Shown: positions 11,714 through 21,611, counted from the first letter of the stretch. The stretch is DNA of 64,000 bases from JBBWZH01 sp035544115 (GCA_963714145.1 OY970235.1:7626001-7690000), one strand, 5' to 3'. Notes: generated by a model from the letters alone, not told the origin. Numbers and translations are program-made.

Positions 11714-14011
11714 TCATGCCGCCGCGCCGATCGTGTAGGCGCGCAGCACGGTCTGGGTGATGGTGTTGCCGGCCGCGTCGGTGGCGTGCACGCGGGTGCT
11801 CACGAAGCCGGGCGCGGCCGCGGCGAACGCCGCGTCGAACTGGCCGTTGCCGCCGGTCACTGTGGCCGGTGCCCAGGTCGCCCCGTCGTCGTAGGAGACC
11901 TCGGCGGTGACGCTGGTGATCGGGGTGGCCGGCGTGCCCTGGGTGTGGGTGACCGACAGGGCGAGGTGCTGCGGTCCGGCCGGGGCCCGGTTGGTCAGGT
12001 CGACCCGGGCCCGGTAGTTGACGTTGAGCAGGGCGACCGGGGCGCAGTCGGTGTTGGTCCCGTCGCCGCAGAACCAGTTGGCCGGCGCCGTCGCCGCGGC
12101 CGGGCGGGCCGAGCTGAACGTGTACTCGGTCGTGGCGCGGGTCGACTGGCTGTGCCAGGGCGCGGTCCGGGTCTCGTCGAACAGGAGCCGGTAGCCGGCG
12201 TTGGCGGCCGGAACGTCGACGAACAGGCCGGTCGCGTCCGCCTCGTCGGCGATCAACGTGCCGTCCCGGAACAGGCGGTAGCGGGTGGTCGAGACCACCG
12301 GGCCGAACGGGGTGTCGCCGGGGACGTCGAGGCCGAAGCCGGCGTGCCCGGGCTCGGAGTCGATGACCGGCGTGAGGATGATGCCGAGCGTCTCGCCCTG
12401 CCGGCACCACTCGCAGAAGAACTGGGTGGTGCCGTTGCTGCCGTCGACGGTGAACCCGGGGTGGACCACCGGCGCGTCCCAGTCGACGGTCAGCTGGCTG
12501 CCGGCGGCGTAGACCTGGTTGGTATCGACGATCTCGTCGGCGATGATGAAGACGAAGTTGTCCGGGTCGGAGAAGTCGAAGAAGTTGAAGCCGGTGTAGT
12601 CGGCCTGCCAGGCGATGTCCGGCCGGCCGTTGACGTACTCGGTCCGCTCCCCCGGCGCCGGCACCGGCAGCAAAAACTGGAAGCCGAAGTCCAGCCAGGG
12701 CAGGAACGAGAACCGGGTCGCGATCGGCTCCATCCGCTGCCCGTCCGCGTGGTAGCGCGAGTTCAGCGTGGTGAGCTGGGCCGGCGTGACCTGGTAGTCC
12801 ATCGACGCCGGGATCGAGCTGCCGGCGTCGAACCGCAGGTCGTACGTGTACGGCTGCGGCGCGTCGGCCGGCGAGTCGAGGCGGAACCGCGGCGAAACGT
12901 GCGATACGCCGAACCGGGCCGGCGCGCTCGGCGCGAACAGCGATTCGGTGCCGCCGCCGAGCTGGAACAGCGACGTGAACGTGCCGCCGAGTACATCGCC
13001 GCGAACCCAGGCCAGGTCGCCGTCGGACACCACCCCGGGCCGGGGCGTCCGGACGGTCGGCTGCACGGTCGCCGTCCGGAGGTCCACGGTCAGGGTCTGC
13101 GCCTTGGTGAGCGTGTAGTCGGAGATCAGGACGGTCCGGAACAAGACGGAGTCGCCGACGAACTCGATGCTCTGCACGCCGAAGCTGTAGTGCCCGAGCG
13201 GCAGGCTGAGCCGGGCCTCCCCATTGCTGAGCACCGGGAACCCGTTGTACTTCCGCATGTCATCGGTGTTCACCACGGTCACGAACGCGAACGGAGCCGG
13301 CTGGCCGTCCGCGCCGGTGGCCAGGATCCGCAGCGTGACCATCGGGAAGTGCGGCTGCACCGGCTGGGTCGCGGCCGGCCCGGCGAACCGGACGCCGGTC
13401 AGGCCGGCGAAGATCCCGGTGCCGATCGGCCAGTGCGCGGGGGCGTCCGCCTTCATCTGGGTGGCCAGCGCCTGGCCGAACGCGCGCGCCGACGCCCAGC
13501 TGAGGTAGCCGTCGGACGTGCCGCCCTGGCTGCGGGTGATCGTGATGCCCGGCACCGGGTGCTGGCTGGCGGCGCCGGCCCAGGTCAGCCGGACCGGGAG
13601 CCGGCTGCTGGCCGTCGTGTACCCGGCCCGGGCCAGTTGGCTGACGTTGAACATCGCCGGGTCGAGCAGCCGGCCGAGGTAGGGCTGGACCACGGTGGGA
13701 TAGAGGAAGAGGTCGCCGTTGCGCACCTCGCTGCGGAACGAGCCGGCCGCGCCGTGCCGGTCGCGGGGCAGCACGCTGGCGGTCTGCCGGCGGTCCGCCC
13801 CGGTGTGCAGCCGGGCCAGGTCGCCGGTCGGCAGCATCACCGTGCTGGCCGGCATGCCGGCCGGCTGGACGGCCGCGGCGGGTGCCGCGGCCGCGGGGCT
13901 GGCCGTGGCCGGGCTCAACCCGGCCACGGCCAGCCCGAGCACCGTGCCGGCCAGCAACGCTGATCGGCTGGTCGTCCGGCCCGGCGGCCGGTCTCGCTTC
14001 GCTGCTGTCAT
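11714..14011 (-). CDS. Large secreted protein resembling a subtilase without its catalytic domain
   Basis: 765 aa. Signal peptide in the first ~45 residues. The next segment (TVMLPTGDLARL) is like the propeptide start of large actinobacterial S8 subtilases, and the last ~80 residues (SVTAEVSYDDGATW, then HATDAAGNTITQTV) are like their C-terminal beta domains. I found no D-T/S-G, H-G-T-H or G-T-S-M-A catalytic blocks anywhere, so it is unlikely to be a peptidase itself. The ATG at 14011 has a GGAAGGGAGC ribosome site. Its stop touches an alternative start of the sedolisin gene, suggesting one operon. The biological role is unknown. Confidence 0.7.
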   Translation of the reverse strand: MTAAKRDRPPGRTTSRSALLAGTVLGLAVAGLSPATASPAAAAPAAAVQPAGMPASTVMLPTGDLARLHTGADRRQTASVLPRDRHGAAGSFRSEVRNGDLFLYPTVVQPYLGRLLDPAMFNVSQLARAGYTTASSRLPVRLTWAGAASQHPVPGITITRSQGGTSDGYLSWASARAFGQALATQMKADAPAHWPIGTGIFAGLTGVRFAGPAATQPVQPHFPMVTLRILATGADGQPAPFAFVTVVNTDDMRKYNGFPVLSNGEARLSLPLGHYSFGVQSIEFVGDSVLFRTVLISDYTLTKAQTLTVDLRTATVQPTVRTPRPGVVSDGDLAWVRGDVLGGTFTSLFQLGGGTESLFAPSAPARFGVSHVSPRFRLDSPADAPQPYTYDLRFDAGSSIPASMDYQVTPAQLTTLNSRYHADGQRMEPIATRFSFLPWLDFGFQFLLPVPAPGERTEYVNGRPDIAWQADYTGFNFFDFSDPDNFVFIIADEIVDTNQVYAAGSQLTVDWDAPVVHPGFTVDGSNGTTQFFCEWCRQGETLGIILTPVIDSEPGHAGFGLDVPGDTPFGPVVSTTRYRLFRDGTLIADEADATGLFVDVPAANAGYRLLFDETRTAPWHSQSTRATTEYTFSSARPAAATAPANWFCGDGTNTDCAPVALLNVNYRARVDLTNRAPAGPQHLALSVTHTQGTPATPITSVTAEVSYDDGATWAPATVTGGNGQFDAAFAAAAPGFVSTRVHATDAAGNTITQTVLRAYTIGAAA

Positions 14012-14264
14012 GGCAGCTCCCTTCCAGCTCCGCGGCTCCGGGCAGACCCCGAGGCCGCGGTGCTACCCACGCTCGATGGATGTCGAAAGGTTGCGTCATT
14101 GACATGCCATCTTGACGGGGTGGGGGTGGCATAACCCGGGGTCAGCCGCGCCGGTCCGCCCGCGCCCCCGCGGGATGCCAGCTGGGCGGTGTTCGGAACG
14201 GCATGACCGGCCGGGCGCCGCCCGGGCCGGCGTGCCGGTGACCCGGGTGCCTTACCGTGTCGCC

Positions 14265-15074
14265 ATGACGGAGGCCCCCTCCCGGCCGGTGTCCCGCCGG
14301 CCGCGCCGCTCGCTCGTCACCGGTGCAAGCTCCGGGATCGGCGCCGCGTTCGCCCGCCGGTTGGCCGCCGAGGGCAGCGAACTGCTGCTGGTCGCCCGGA
14401 ACGCGGACCGGCTGGCCGACTCGGCCGCTGAACTACGCGCCCGGTACGGCGTCGCGGTCGGCACGCTGCCCGCCGACCTCGGCTCCGACGCCGGCTGTGC
14501 CGCGGTCGAGGAACGGCTGCGCGACCCGGCGGCCCCGGTCGACCTGCTGGTGAACAGCGCCGGGATGGGCGTCAGCGGCCGGTTCTGGGAGGTGCCGCAG
14601 CAGCGCCAGGAGCTGATGCTGCGGCTGAACTGCATGGCCGTGCTGCGGCTCACCCACGCGGCACTGCCCGGCATGATCGCCGGTGGCTACGGCGACGTGA
14701 TCAACGTGTCCTCGGTGGCCGGCTTCGCGCCGACCGGCCGGGGCGCGTACGGCGCCAGCAAGGCCTGGGTAATCAGCTTCAGCGAGGCGGTCGGCACCGA
14801 GCTCGCCGGCACCGGCGTCCGGGTCTCGGCGCTCTGCCCCGGCTACACCCACACCGAGTTCCACGACCGGGCCGGCATCGACATGTCCCGGGTGCCGGAG
14901 GCGTTCTTCCTGAAGGCGGACGACGTGGTCGCCGCCGGGCTGCGCGACCATCGCCGCGGTCGCACCGTCAGCGTCCCCGGCGCGCAGTACAAGGCGATCG
15001 TCGCGCTGACCCGGATCGCGCCCCGGACGGCCGTCCGCCGGGTCGGCGACGCGGTCCGTCGCCGCGCCCAGTAG
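14265..15074 (+). CDS. Short-chain dehydrogenase/reductase
   Basis: 269 aa classical SDR with a Rossmann fold. The cofactor loop TGASSGIG is at residues 19-26, the NSAG motif follows, then the catalytic Ser and the YGASK pair (Tyr about 161, Lys about 165). A basic residue after the second strand (ARNADRL) suggests NADP(H). Substrate is unknown; the closest-sounding family is the DltE/YqjQ-like ketoreductase group. The start at 14265 is supported by a TACCGT -10-like element 6 nt upstream, giving a leaderless message. The longer open frame to 14112 is not credible. Confidence 0.88.
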   Translation: MTEAPSRPVSRRPRRSLVTGASSGIGAAFARRLAAEGSELLLVARNADRLADSAAELRARYGVAVGTLPADLGSDAGCAAVEERLRDPAAPVDLLVNSAGMGVSGRFWEVPQQRQELMLRLNCMAVLRLTHAALPGMIAGGYGDVINVSSVAGFAPTGRGAYGASKAWVISFSEAVGTELAGTGVRVSALCPGYTHTEFHDRAGIDMSRVPEAFFLKADDVVAAGLRDHRRGRTVSVPGAQYKAIVALTRIAPRTAVRRVGDAVRRRAQ

Positions 15075-15087
15075 CCCGGCGGTCGGC

Positions 15088-16143
15088 CTAGCTGCCGAGC
15101 AGTACCGCCGCCAGGTCGGCGCGGTGCGCCCGGCCGGCGCCCTCGAACGCCTCGATCCACTGCGCCCGCTTGTAGAACCGGTGCAGCGGGTGGTCCCAGG
15201 TGAAGCCGATGCCGCCCATCGACTGGATCGCGTTCTCGCAGCCGCCGACCGCCGCCGCGCCGGCCGACACGGTGGCGCTGGCCACCGCCTCGTCCGCGTC
15301 GGCGCTGTCGGCGGCCACACACCAGGCGGCCCGGTACGCCAGCGAGCGGGCCAGCTCCAGGGCGGTGTAGACGTTCGCCAGCCGGTGCGAGACGCCCTGG
15401 TACGAGCCGATCGGACGGTCGAACTGGGTGCGCGTGCGGGCGTACCCGACGGCCAGGTCGAGGGCCCGCTGGGTCACCCCGACCGCCTCGCAGGCCAGCA
15501 GTGCCAGCACCCGGCGGCGGGTCGCGGTCAGCACCGCGGCGGCGTCGGCCGGGCCACCGAACGCTTCCGCCGGGGTGCCGTCCAGCCGCAGCTCGCCCAG
15601 CCGGCGGGTGCTGTCCATGGTCGGCAGCGGGTGCACCACCTCGGGGTGCGCGGCGAGGTCGACCCGGAACAGCCCGGTGCCCTGGCCGGCCCGGGCCACC
15701 ACGACCGCCTCGGCGACCGTGCCGGCGTCCGGGACGGCGCGCTTGACGCCGGTCAGCCGCCAGCCGTCCACGTCGTCGTCGGCCCGGCAGGCGGTGGTGG
15801 TCGCCGCCTCGCGCAGGCTGGCGGCGCCGTCGTCGGCCCAGGCCAGCGTCGCCGGCCGGGTCGGGGGCTGGTCGCCGTAGGCCGGCAGCGCCAGCCCGAC
15901 GGTGCACAGCCAGGGCGCCGGCAGCAGCGCGTACCCGGCCTCCTCGGCCAGCACGGCCAGTTCCAGCAGGCTCAGCTCGGGGTCGAGCCAGCCGAGCTCG
16001 GTCAGTTCGGGCCAGACGGCCGGGTCCCAGCCGGCGTCGGAGTCCGCGAGCGCGGCGACCCGGTCGACCGGGTACCGGTCGGCCAGCCACTGCCGGGCGG
16101 CCTTGCGCAGCATCTCCTGCTCGTCCGAGAACGCGAAGTCCAC
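15088..16143 (-). CDS. Acyl-CoA dehydrogenase, second subunit-like (FadE)
   Basis: 351 aa FAD flavoenzyme fold: MDFAFSDEQEMLRKAARQW at the N-terminus, a shortened middle domain and the C-terminal helical domain (YARTRTQFDRPIGSYQGVSH, about residues 240-260; SMGGIGFTWDHPLHRFYKRA near the end). It follows the neighbouring dehydrogenase gene by 20 nt with an AAGGAG site and GTG start, so the pair is an operon. In actinobacteria such adjacent FadE pairs often form alpha2-beta2 enzymes for steroid or branched acyl-CoA oxidation. That partner relation is inferred here. Confidence 0.88.
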   Translation of the reverse strand: MDFAFSDEQEMLRKAARQWLADRYPVDRVAALADSDAGWDPAVWPELTELGWLDPELSLLELAVLAEEAGYALLPAPWLCTVGLALPAYGDQPPTRPATLAWADDGAASLREAATTTACRADDDVDGWRLTGVKRAVPDAGTVAEAVVVARAGQGTGLFRVDLAAHPEVVHPLPTMDSTRRLGELRLDGTPAEAFGGPADAAAVLTATRRRVLALLACEAVGVTQRALDLAVGYARTRTQFDRPIGSYQGVSHRLANVYTALELARSLAYRAAWCVAADSADADEAVASATVSAGAAAVGGCENAIQSMGGIGFTWDHPLHRFYKRAQWIEAFEGAGRAHRADLAAVLLGS

Positions 16144-16163
16144 TGTGGACGCTCCTTAGCCCG

Positions 16164-17331
<1,168 letters not shown>

Positions 17332-17415
17332 GGCGCCTCCCAGGGTCGGAGCCAACCCTACCGGCGGGTATCTGTCCGACGCAGGGCCCACCGGGTGGGT
17401 GATCGTGGCCGCCCG

Positions 17416-17421
17416 TACCCT
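17416..17421 (+). promoter_or_regulatory. -10-like element for leaderless pyrE
   Basis: TACCCT lies 7 nt before the pyrE ATG, so transcription would start at or next to the initiation codon. No ribosome site is visible, consistent with a leaderless message. Confidence 0.5.
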
Positions 17422-17428
17422 GCCCGAC

Positions 17429-17986
17429 ATGACTGCGGCTGACCAGATGCGGGGTGCCGACCGGGCCCGGTTGCGGGATCTGATCGTCGAGCTGGCGGTG
17501 GTCCGCGGCCGGGTGGTGCTGAGCAGCGGGCTGGCCGCGGACTACTACATCGACCTGCGCCGGCTCACCCTGCAGCACGAGGCCGCACCCCTGGTCGGCC
17601 GGGTGCTGCTGGAGTTGACCAGCGACTGGCGGTACGACGCGGTCGGCGGGCTCACCCTCGGCGCCGACCCGGTGGCCATCGCGATGCTGCACGCCGCCGG
17701 CCCGGCCGCCGGGCTGGACGCGTTCGTGGTGCGCAAGCAGGACAAGGCGCACGGCCTGCAGCGGCGGGTGGAGGGGCCGGACGTGGCCGGCCGGCGGGTG
17801 CTCGCGGTGGAGGACACGTCCACCACCGGCGGCTCGGTGCTGACCGCGGTGGACGCACTGCGCGCGGCCGGCGCCGAGGTGGTCGGGGTGGCGGTGATCG
17901 TGGATCGCGGCGCCGGCGCCGCCGTCCGCGCCGCCGGTCTGGACTACCGCGCCGCCTACTCGCCCGCCGATCTCGGCCTGGACTGA
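17429..17986 (+). CDS. pyrE: Orotate phosphoribosyltransferase
   Basis: 185 aa, converting orotate and PRPP to OMP in pyrimidine synthesis. The N-terminal segment has the SSGLAADYYIDLRRL motif (about residues 31-45) and the PRPP loop is VLAVEDTSTTGGS (about 124-136), as in actinobacterial PyrE. The start is ATG 17429, since the longer frame upstream reads through the divergent promoter. It stands next to the SpoU gene, as pyrE (Rv0382c) does near Rv0380c in M. tuberculosis. The gene is divergent from the FadE operon. Confidence 0.95.
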   Translation: MTAADQMRGADRARLRDLIVELAVVRGRVVLSSGLAADYYIDLRRLTLQHEAAPLVGRVLLELTSDWRYDAVGGLTLGADPVAIAMLHAAGPAAGLDAFVVRKQDKAHGLQRRVEGPDVAGRRVLAVEDTSTTGGSVLTAVDALRAAGAEVVGVAVIVDRGAGAAVRAAGLDYRAAYSPADLGLD

Positions 17987-18078
17987 CACCCGCCCCGAAC
18001 CTCAGCCGGACCCGGCGGCCGCCCCGTGCCGGCCGCCCGGTCCGGCGGAAGCGGGAGCGCCCGACGGCTGCTGCGAGA

Positions 18079-18133
18079 GCGGTCGCGCGGGGCGGCAGGC
18101 AGGAGCCTGGAGGCGCCCGCCGCGCGCGACCGC
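18079..18133. terminator. Very strong hairpin downstream of pyrE (bidirectional)
   Basis: GCGGTCGCGCGGGGCGG pairs with CCGCCGCGCGCGACCGC with one mismatch, and the loop itself contains a small CAGG/CCTG hairpin. It sits between pyrE (+) and the possible small ORF on the minus strand, so it can terminate both. Confidence 0.7.
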
Positions 18134-18165
18134 CCCGGCATCAGCCGCCGGGCGGTCCGGCCGGG

Positions 18166-18264
18166 TCAGGCCCGGGCCGGGGTGCGGGCGGGCAGCCCGA
18201 CGGTGCGCGGCAGGGCGGCGCCGGCCAGGTGCGGCCCGCGCGTCCTGATCTCCGAAATGCTCAT
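18166..18264 (-). CDS. Possible 32-residue peptide ORF
   Basis: ATG at 18264 is preceded by a good GGAGGA ribosome site 4 nt upstream. The peptide begins MSISEIRTRG and ends LPARTPARA; it is basic, without Cys or a membrane helix. It lies alone in a 400-bp gap, convergent with pyrE, and the strong hairpin at 18079-18133 ends the unit. No family is recognised. The alternative is chance: a short open frame with a fortuitous ribosome site in GC-rich DNA. Confidence 0.4.
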   Translation of the reverse strand: MSISEIRTRGPHLAGAALPRTVGLPARTPARA

Positions 18265-18375
18265 CCGTTCCTCCATCGGTCCCGGTGACCGGGCCTCCCC
18301 GGCTGCCATACCGAACCCCTCACCGGGTCGTTCGGGCCGACCCCCGATCCGGTTCGAGCCGGGCCGGCCGGGCCC

Positions 18376-18381
18376 TAGATT
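18376..18381 (+). promoter_or_regulatory. -10-like element for leaderless SpoU gene
   Basis: TAGATT lies 7 nt before ATG 18389 with no ribosome site in between, matching the leaderless pattern seen at pyrE, purQ, purF and other genes here. Confidence 0.45.
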
Positions 18382-18388
18382 TGGCCGC

Positions 18389-19102
18389 ATGCATCTCCCG
18401 GACGCCGCGGCCAGCACCCAGGACGCACCGGCCGGCCCGGACGGCGAGCCGGATGCCGGCCCGGGTGGCGAGGCCGGGGTGGTGGTCGGGGTCGGTCCGG
18501 CGGCGCTGCCGTGGCCGGACGACCCGCGGCTGGATCCGGACCTGCTCGCCGCCGGCGACCGGCGCAACGTGGTCGACCGGTACCGGTACTGGCGGCACGA
18601 GGCGATCGTGGCCGACCTGGATGGCCGCCGGCACGACTTCCACGTGGCCATCGAGAACTGGCGGCACGATCTGAACATCGGCACCGTCGTCCGGACCGCG
18701 AACGCGTTCCTGGCCAGCGAGGTGCACATCGTCGGCCGCCGGCGGTGGAACCGGCGCGGCGCCATGGTGACCGACCGGTACCAGCACGTCCGGCACCACC
18801 CCACGGTGGCCGATCTGGTCGAATACTGCCGGCTGGCCGGCCTGCCGATCGTCGCGGTCGACAACCTGCCCGGCGCGGTGCCGTTGGAGACCGTCCGGCT
18901 GCCGCGGCGCTGTCTGCTGCTGTTCGGGCAGGAAAGCTCCGGCCTGTCCGACACTGCCCGGTCCGGCGCGGTGCAGGTGTGTTCGATCGCACAGTACGGC
19001 TCGACCCGATCGATCAACGCGGGCGTCGCCGCCGGCATTGCCATGCACGCCTGGATTCGGCAACATGCCGATCCGCCCGACCCGGACCCAACCGGGGGGT
19101 GA
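18389..19102 (+). CDS. SpoU/TrmH-family RNA 2'-O-methyltransferase
   Basis: 237 aa SPOUT methyltransferase. Motif 1 NIGTVVRTANAF (about residues 95-106), motif 2 LLLFGQESSGLS (about 175-187) and motif 3 SINAGVAAGIAMH (about 208-220) form the SAM-binding knot. The N-terminal ~45 residues are Asp/Gly/Pro-rich and unlike the family core. The target RNA (tRNA or rRNA ribose) cannot be told from sequence. Its position beside pyrE matches Rv0380c in M. tuberculosis. A leaderless start is likely. Confidence 0.9.
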   Translation: MHLPDAAASTQDAPAGPDGEPDAGPGGEAGVVVGVGPAALPWPDDPRLDPDLLAAGDRRNVVDRYRYWRHEAIVADLDGRRHDFHVAIENWRHDLNIGTVVRTANAFLASEVHIVGRRRWNRRGAMVTDRYQHVRHHPTVADLVEYCRLAGLPIVAVDNLPGAVPLETVRLPRRCLLLFGQESSGLSDTARSGAVQVCSIAQYGSTRSINAGVAAGIAMHAWIRQHADPPDPDPTGG

Positions 19103-19434
19103 GCCGTTGACCTGGGCGGTTGGTGCTTCCAGAGGGCAACCCAGGGGCCGTTTGGCGTGCTCCATGCCCACGCACTACGGTATGGGACCGTCCTTACCAA
19201 CCAGATTCAAGGTTGGTCTAGGCCATAAGGGTGAACCGTGTCAGCGAGTGGTCACTGAGGTGACTGAGGAGAGGGCGACACCGTGGTAACCCGCTCGGCC
19301 GCGCTACCGGTGTACGCGCGATGCGAGCCTTTTGCCTGCGCTCGGCCTGGCTCTTTCCACGCGACGGGTGGTCGCAGTGGTTCCCCGCGTTACTACCGCT
19401 CCCCGCCACGCGGAAAACAGAGAACAGGAGAGTC
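19103..19434 (+). other. 332-bp leader/intergenic region before the binding lipoprotein
   Basis: Holds a perfect inverted repeat ACCAACC-N8-GGTTGGT at 19196-19217, a smaller GTCAC-TGAG-GTGAC at 19250-19263, and a short AG-rich stretch near the start codon. A TTGACC at 19108 could be a -35. I compared it with TPP, guanidine, cobalamin and ydaO consensus words and found no match. It is long enough for a regulatory leader, but none was identified. Confidence 0.4.
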
Positions 19435-20625
19435 ATGCGACGGCTCATGTCGGCACGATCCGCCGGCCTGCTAGCGGCGATCACCGCCGTTGCGCTGGCC
19501 GGTACAGCCTGCTCGAGCGATTCGAGCAGCAACACTGGCAACGGCGGCCAGGCGGTGAACAACAACGCCAGCGCCGGTGCGGCCAACGCGCTCAAGGGCG
19601 TCTGCCCGGCCACGGTCGTCTTCCAGGACGACTGGACCCCGCAGGCCGAGTTCGGCGGCATCTACCGGTTGCTCGGCGAGAACCCGACGATCGACAAGAA
19701 CAAGAAGAAGGTCACCGGGCGGCTGGTCGACAACGGGGTCGACACCGGGGTCCAGATCGAGATCCGGGCCGGCGGCCCGTTCACCAACTTCACCCCGGCC
19801 GCCTCGCTGCTGTTCACCGACAACTCGATCACCCTCGGTGCGGCCGACCTGGACGGCGCCGCGTCGAACAGCTCCGGCAAGGCGACCCTGGGTGTCTTCG
19901 CCCCGATGGACCTCAGCCCGGTCGTGCTGATGTGGGACCCGAAGACCTACCCGAACTTCAACACGATCTCCGACATCGGGCAGACCGACACCAAGGTGCT
20001 GTACTTCCCGAACTCGACGTACATGAGCTTCCTCACCGGCACCGGGATTCTCCGGCCGGGCCAGGCCGACCCGTCCTACGACGGCAGCCCGACCCGGTTC
20101 GTCTCGGCGAAGGGGAAGGACGTTCAGCAGGGCTTCCTGACGAACGAGGTGTACTCGTACCAGAACGAGATCCCGCAGTGGAAGAAGCCGGTGGCCTGGC
20201 AGCTGGTGTCCGACGCCGGCTACCCGAACTACCCGGCCATGGTCTCGGTCCGGGCCGACCGCAAGACCGAGCTGGCGCCCTGCCTGAAGAAGCTGATCCC
20301 GGTCATGCAGCGGTCCACGGCGGCCTACCTGGGCGACCCGGAGACCACCAACAAGCTGCTGGTCCAGCTGGTCAAGGCCTACAACGGCTTCGAGTACTCG
20401 CAGGCGCGGGCCGACAACGCCGTCAAGGTCATGAAGGACAACGGCATCGTCGGCAACGGCAACAACAAGACCATCGGCGACTTCGACGACAGCCGGGTCC
20501 AGAAGATCATCGACATCGTGACGCCGATCTTCGCCGGGCAGAAGAAGCCGGTGAAGGCCGGGCTGAAGCCGTCCGACCTGGTCACCAACGAGTTCATCGA
20601 CACGTCGATCGGCGCCAAGACCTGA
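19435..20625 (+). CDS. Orphan ABC-transporter substrate-binding lipoprotein (NMT1-like)
   Basis: 396 aa. The lipobox LAGTAC gives lipidated Cys26. A Ser/Asn linker precedes a two-lobed binding fold with a CPATVVFQDDWTPQAEFGGIY segment (the D-W-P/A-E motif of nitrate/taurine/thiamine-precursor binding proteins). GGAG ribosome site 6 nt before ATG 19435; the longer frame to 19321 is unlikely. No permease or ATPase gene is adjacent: the next gene is convergent, so the transporter partners must be elsewhere. Ligand unknown. Confidence 0.85.
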   Translation: MRRLMSARSAGLLAAITAVALAGTACSSDSSSNTGNGGQAVNNNASAGAANALKGVCPATVVFQDDWTPQAEFGGIYRLLGENPTIDKNKKKVTGRLVDNGVDTGVQIEIRAGGPFTNFTPAASLLFTDNSITLGAADLDGAASNSSGKATLGVFAPMDLSPVVLMWDPKTYPNFNTISDIGQTDTKVLYFPNSTYMSFLTGTGILRPGQADPSYDGSPTRFVSAKGKDVQQGFLTNEVYSYQNEIPQWKKPVAWQLVSDAGYPNYPAMVSVRADRKTELAPCLKKLIPVMQRSTAAYLGDPETTNKLLVQLVKAYNGFEYSQARADNAVKVMKDNGIVGNGNNKTIGDFDDSRVQKIIDIVTPIFAGQKKPVKAGLKPSDLVTNEFIDTSIGAKT

Positions 20626-20647
20626 TGTCCTGACGTCCTCGGTCGTA

Positions 20648-20688
20648 CCGGAGGGCGGCGGTCCGCTTCGGCGGCCGCCGCCCTCCGG
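20648..20688. terminator. Bidirectional hairpin terminator
   Basis: CCGGAGGGCGGCGG and CCGCCGCCCTCCGG form perfect 14-bp arms around a 13-nt loop, between the convergent lipoprotein and HAD genes. Confidence 0.85.
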
Positions 20689-20733
20689 CGTTCCGGCCCC
20701 CCGCCGTTCCGGCCGGCCGGCCGGCCGGGGCGA

Positions 20734-21513
20734 CTAGATCTCGGCCACCAGGTCGGCGACCGAGTCGACGATCCGGCTCGGCTGGTAGGGGAACCGGTCG
20801 ACCTGGCCGCGCTGGGTCACCCCGGACAGCACCAGGATCGTCTCCAGCCCGGCCTCGATGCCGGCGATCACGTCGGTGTCCATCCGGTCGCCGACCATGG
20901 CGGTGGCCTCGCTGTGCCCGTTCACCGCGTTCAGCGCGGATCGCATCATCAGCGGGTTCGGCTTCCCGACGAAGTACGGCTCGACGCCGGTCGCCTTGGT
21001 GATCAGCGCGGCCACCGCGCCGGTGGCCGGCAGCGCCCCCTCGTTGGACGGGCCGGTCGGGTCCGGGTTGGTGGCGATGAACCGGGCGCCGTTGTTGATC
21101 AGGCGGATGGCCCGGGTGATCGCGGTGAAGCTGTAGGTCCGGGTCTCGCCGAGCACCACGTAGTCCGGGTCGGTCTCGGTGAGCACGTAGCCGATCTCGT
21201 GCAGCGCTGTGGTCAGCCCGGCCTCACCGATCACGTGCGCGGTGCCGGCGGGCCGCTGGCTGACCAGGAACTGCGCGGTGGCCAGCGCGGACGTCCAGAT
21301 CGCCGCGGCCGGCACGTCGATGCCGCCGGACCGCAGCCGGGCCTGCAGGTCGCGTGGCGTGTAGATGGAGTTGTTGGTGAGCACCAGGTAGCGCTTGCCG
21401 GACTTCCGCAGCGCGGAGATGAACTCCTGGGCGCCGGGCACCGGCGTGCCCTCGTGCACCAGGACGCCGTCCATGTCGGTGAGCCAGCAGTCGGTCGGCC
21501 GCCGTTCGGTCAT
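20734..21513 (-). CDS. HAD-superfamily phosphatase, NagD-like (subclass IIA)
   Basis: 259 aa. Motif I DMDGVL has the nucleophile Asp13 and acid Asp15, motif II is LTNNS, motif III is the Lys of GKPNP (about 187-191) and motif IV is MVGDRMDTD (about 208-216). These place it in the NagD/phosphoglycolate phosphatase-like group, which dephosphorylates small sugar or nucleotide phosphates. The substrate is not predictable. It is 98 bp upstream of the DedA-type gene's 3' end in the same direction, with a terminator between them. Confidence 0.9.
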   Translation of the reverse strand: MTERRPTDCWLTDMDGVLVHEGTPVPGAQEFISALRKSGKRYLVLTNNSIYTPRDLQARLRSGGIDVPAAAIWTSALATAQFLVSQRPAGTAHVIGEAGLTTALHEIGYVLTETDPDYVVLGETRTYSFTAITRAIRLINNGARFIATNPDPTGPSNEGALPATGAVAALITKATGVEPYFVGKPNPLMMRSALNAVNGHSEATAMVGDRMDTDVIAGIEAGLETILVLSGVTQRGQVDRFPYQPSRIVDSVADLVAEI

Positions 21514-21546
21514 GCCGCCATCGTTTCAGCCGGGCCGCCGGGGGAT

Positions 21547-21576
21547 GCCGGCCGGTGCCGCGGATCACCGGCCGGC
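21547..21576 (-). terminator. Terminator after the DedA gene
   Basis: Perfect 11-bp arms GCCGGCCGGTG / CACCGGCCGGC with an 8-nt loop, located just past the stop of the minus-strand DedA gene. Confidence 0.7.
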
Positions 21577-21611
21577 CGCCCCGCGGATGGTGCCCGGCTG
21601 GTGGCCCGGGG

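Noticed and set aside
18345..18365. GGTTCGAGCC resembling a tRNA T-loop
   Set aside because: Stems of acceptor, D and anticodon arms cannot be built around it; it is a self-complementary CCGG-rich word.
19103..19434. Riboswitch (TPP, guanidine, cobalamin, ydaO) in the leader of the binding lipoprotein
   Set aside because: Conserved words of those classes were not found; only generic inverted repeats.
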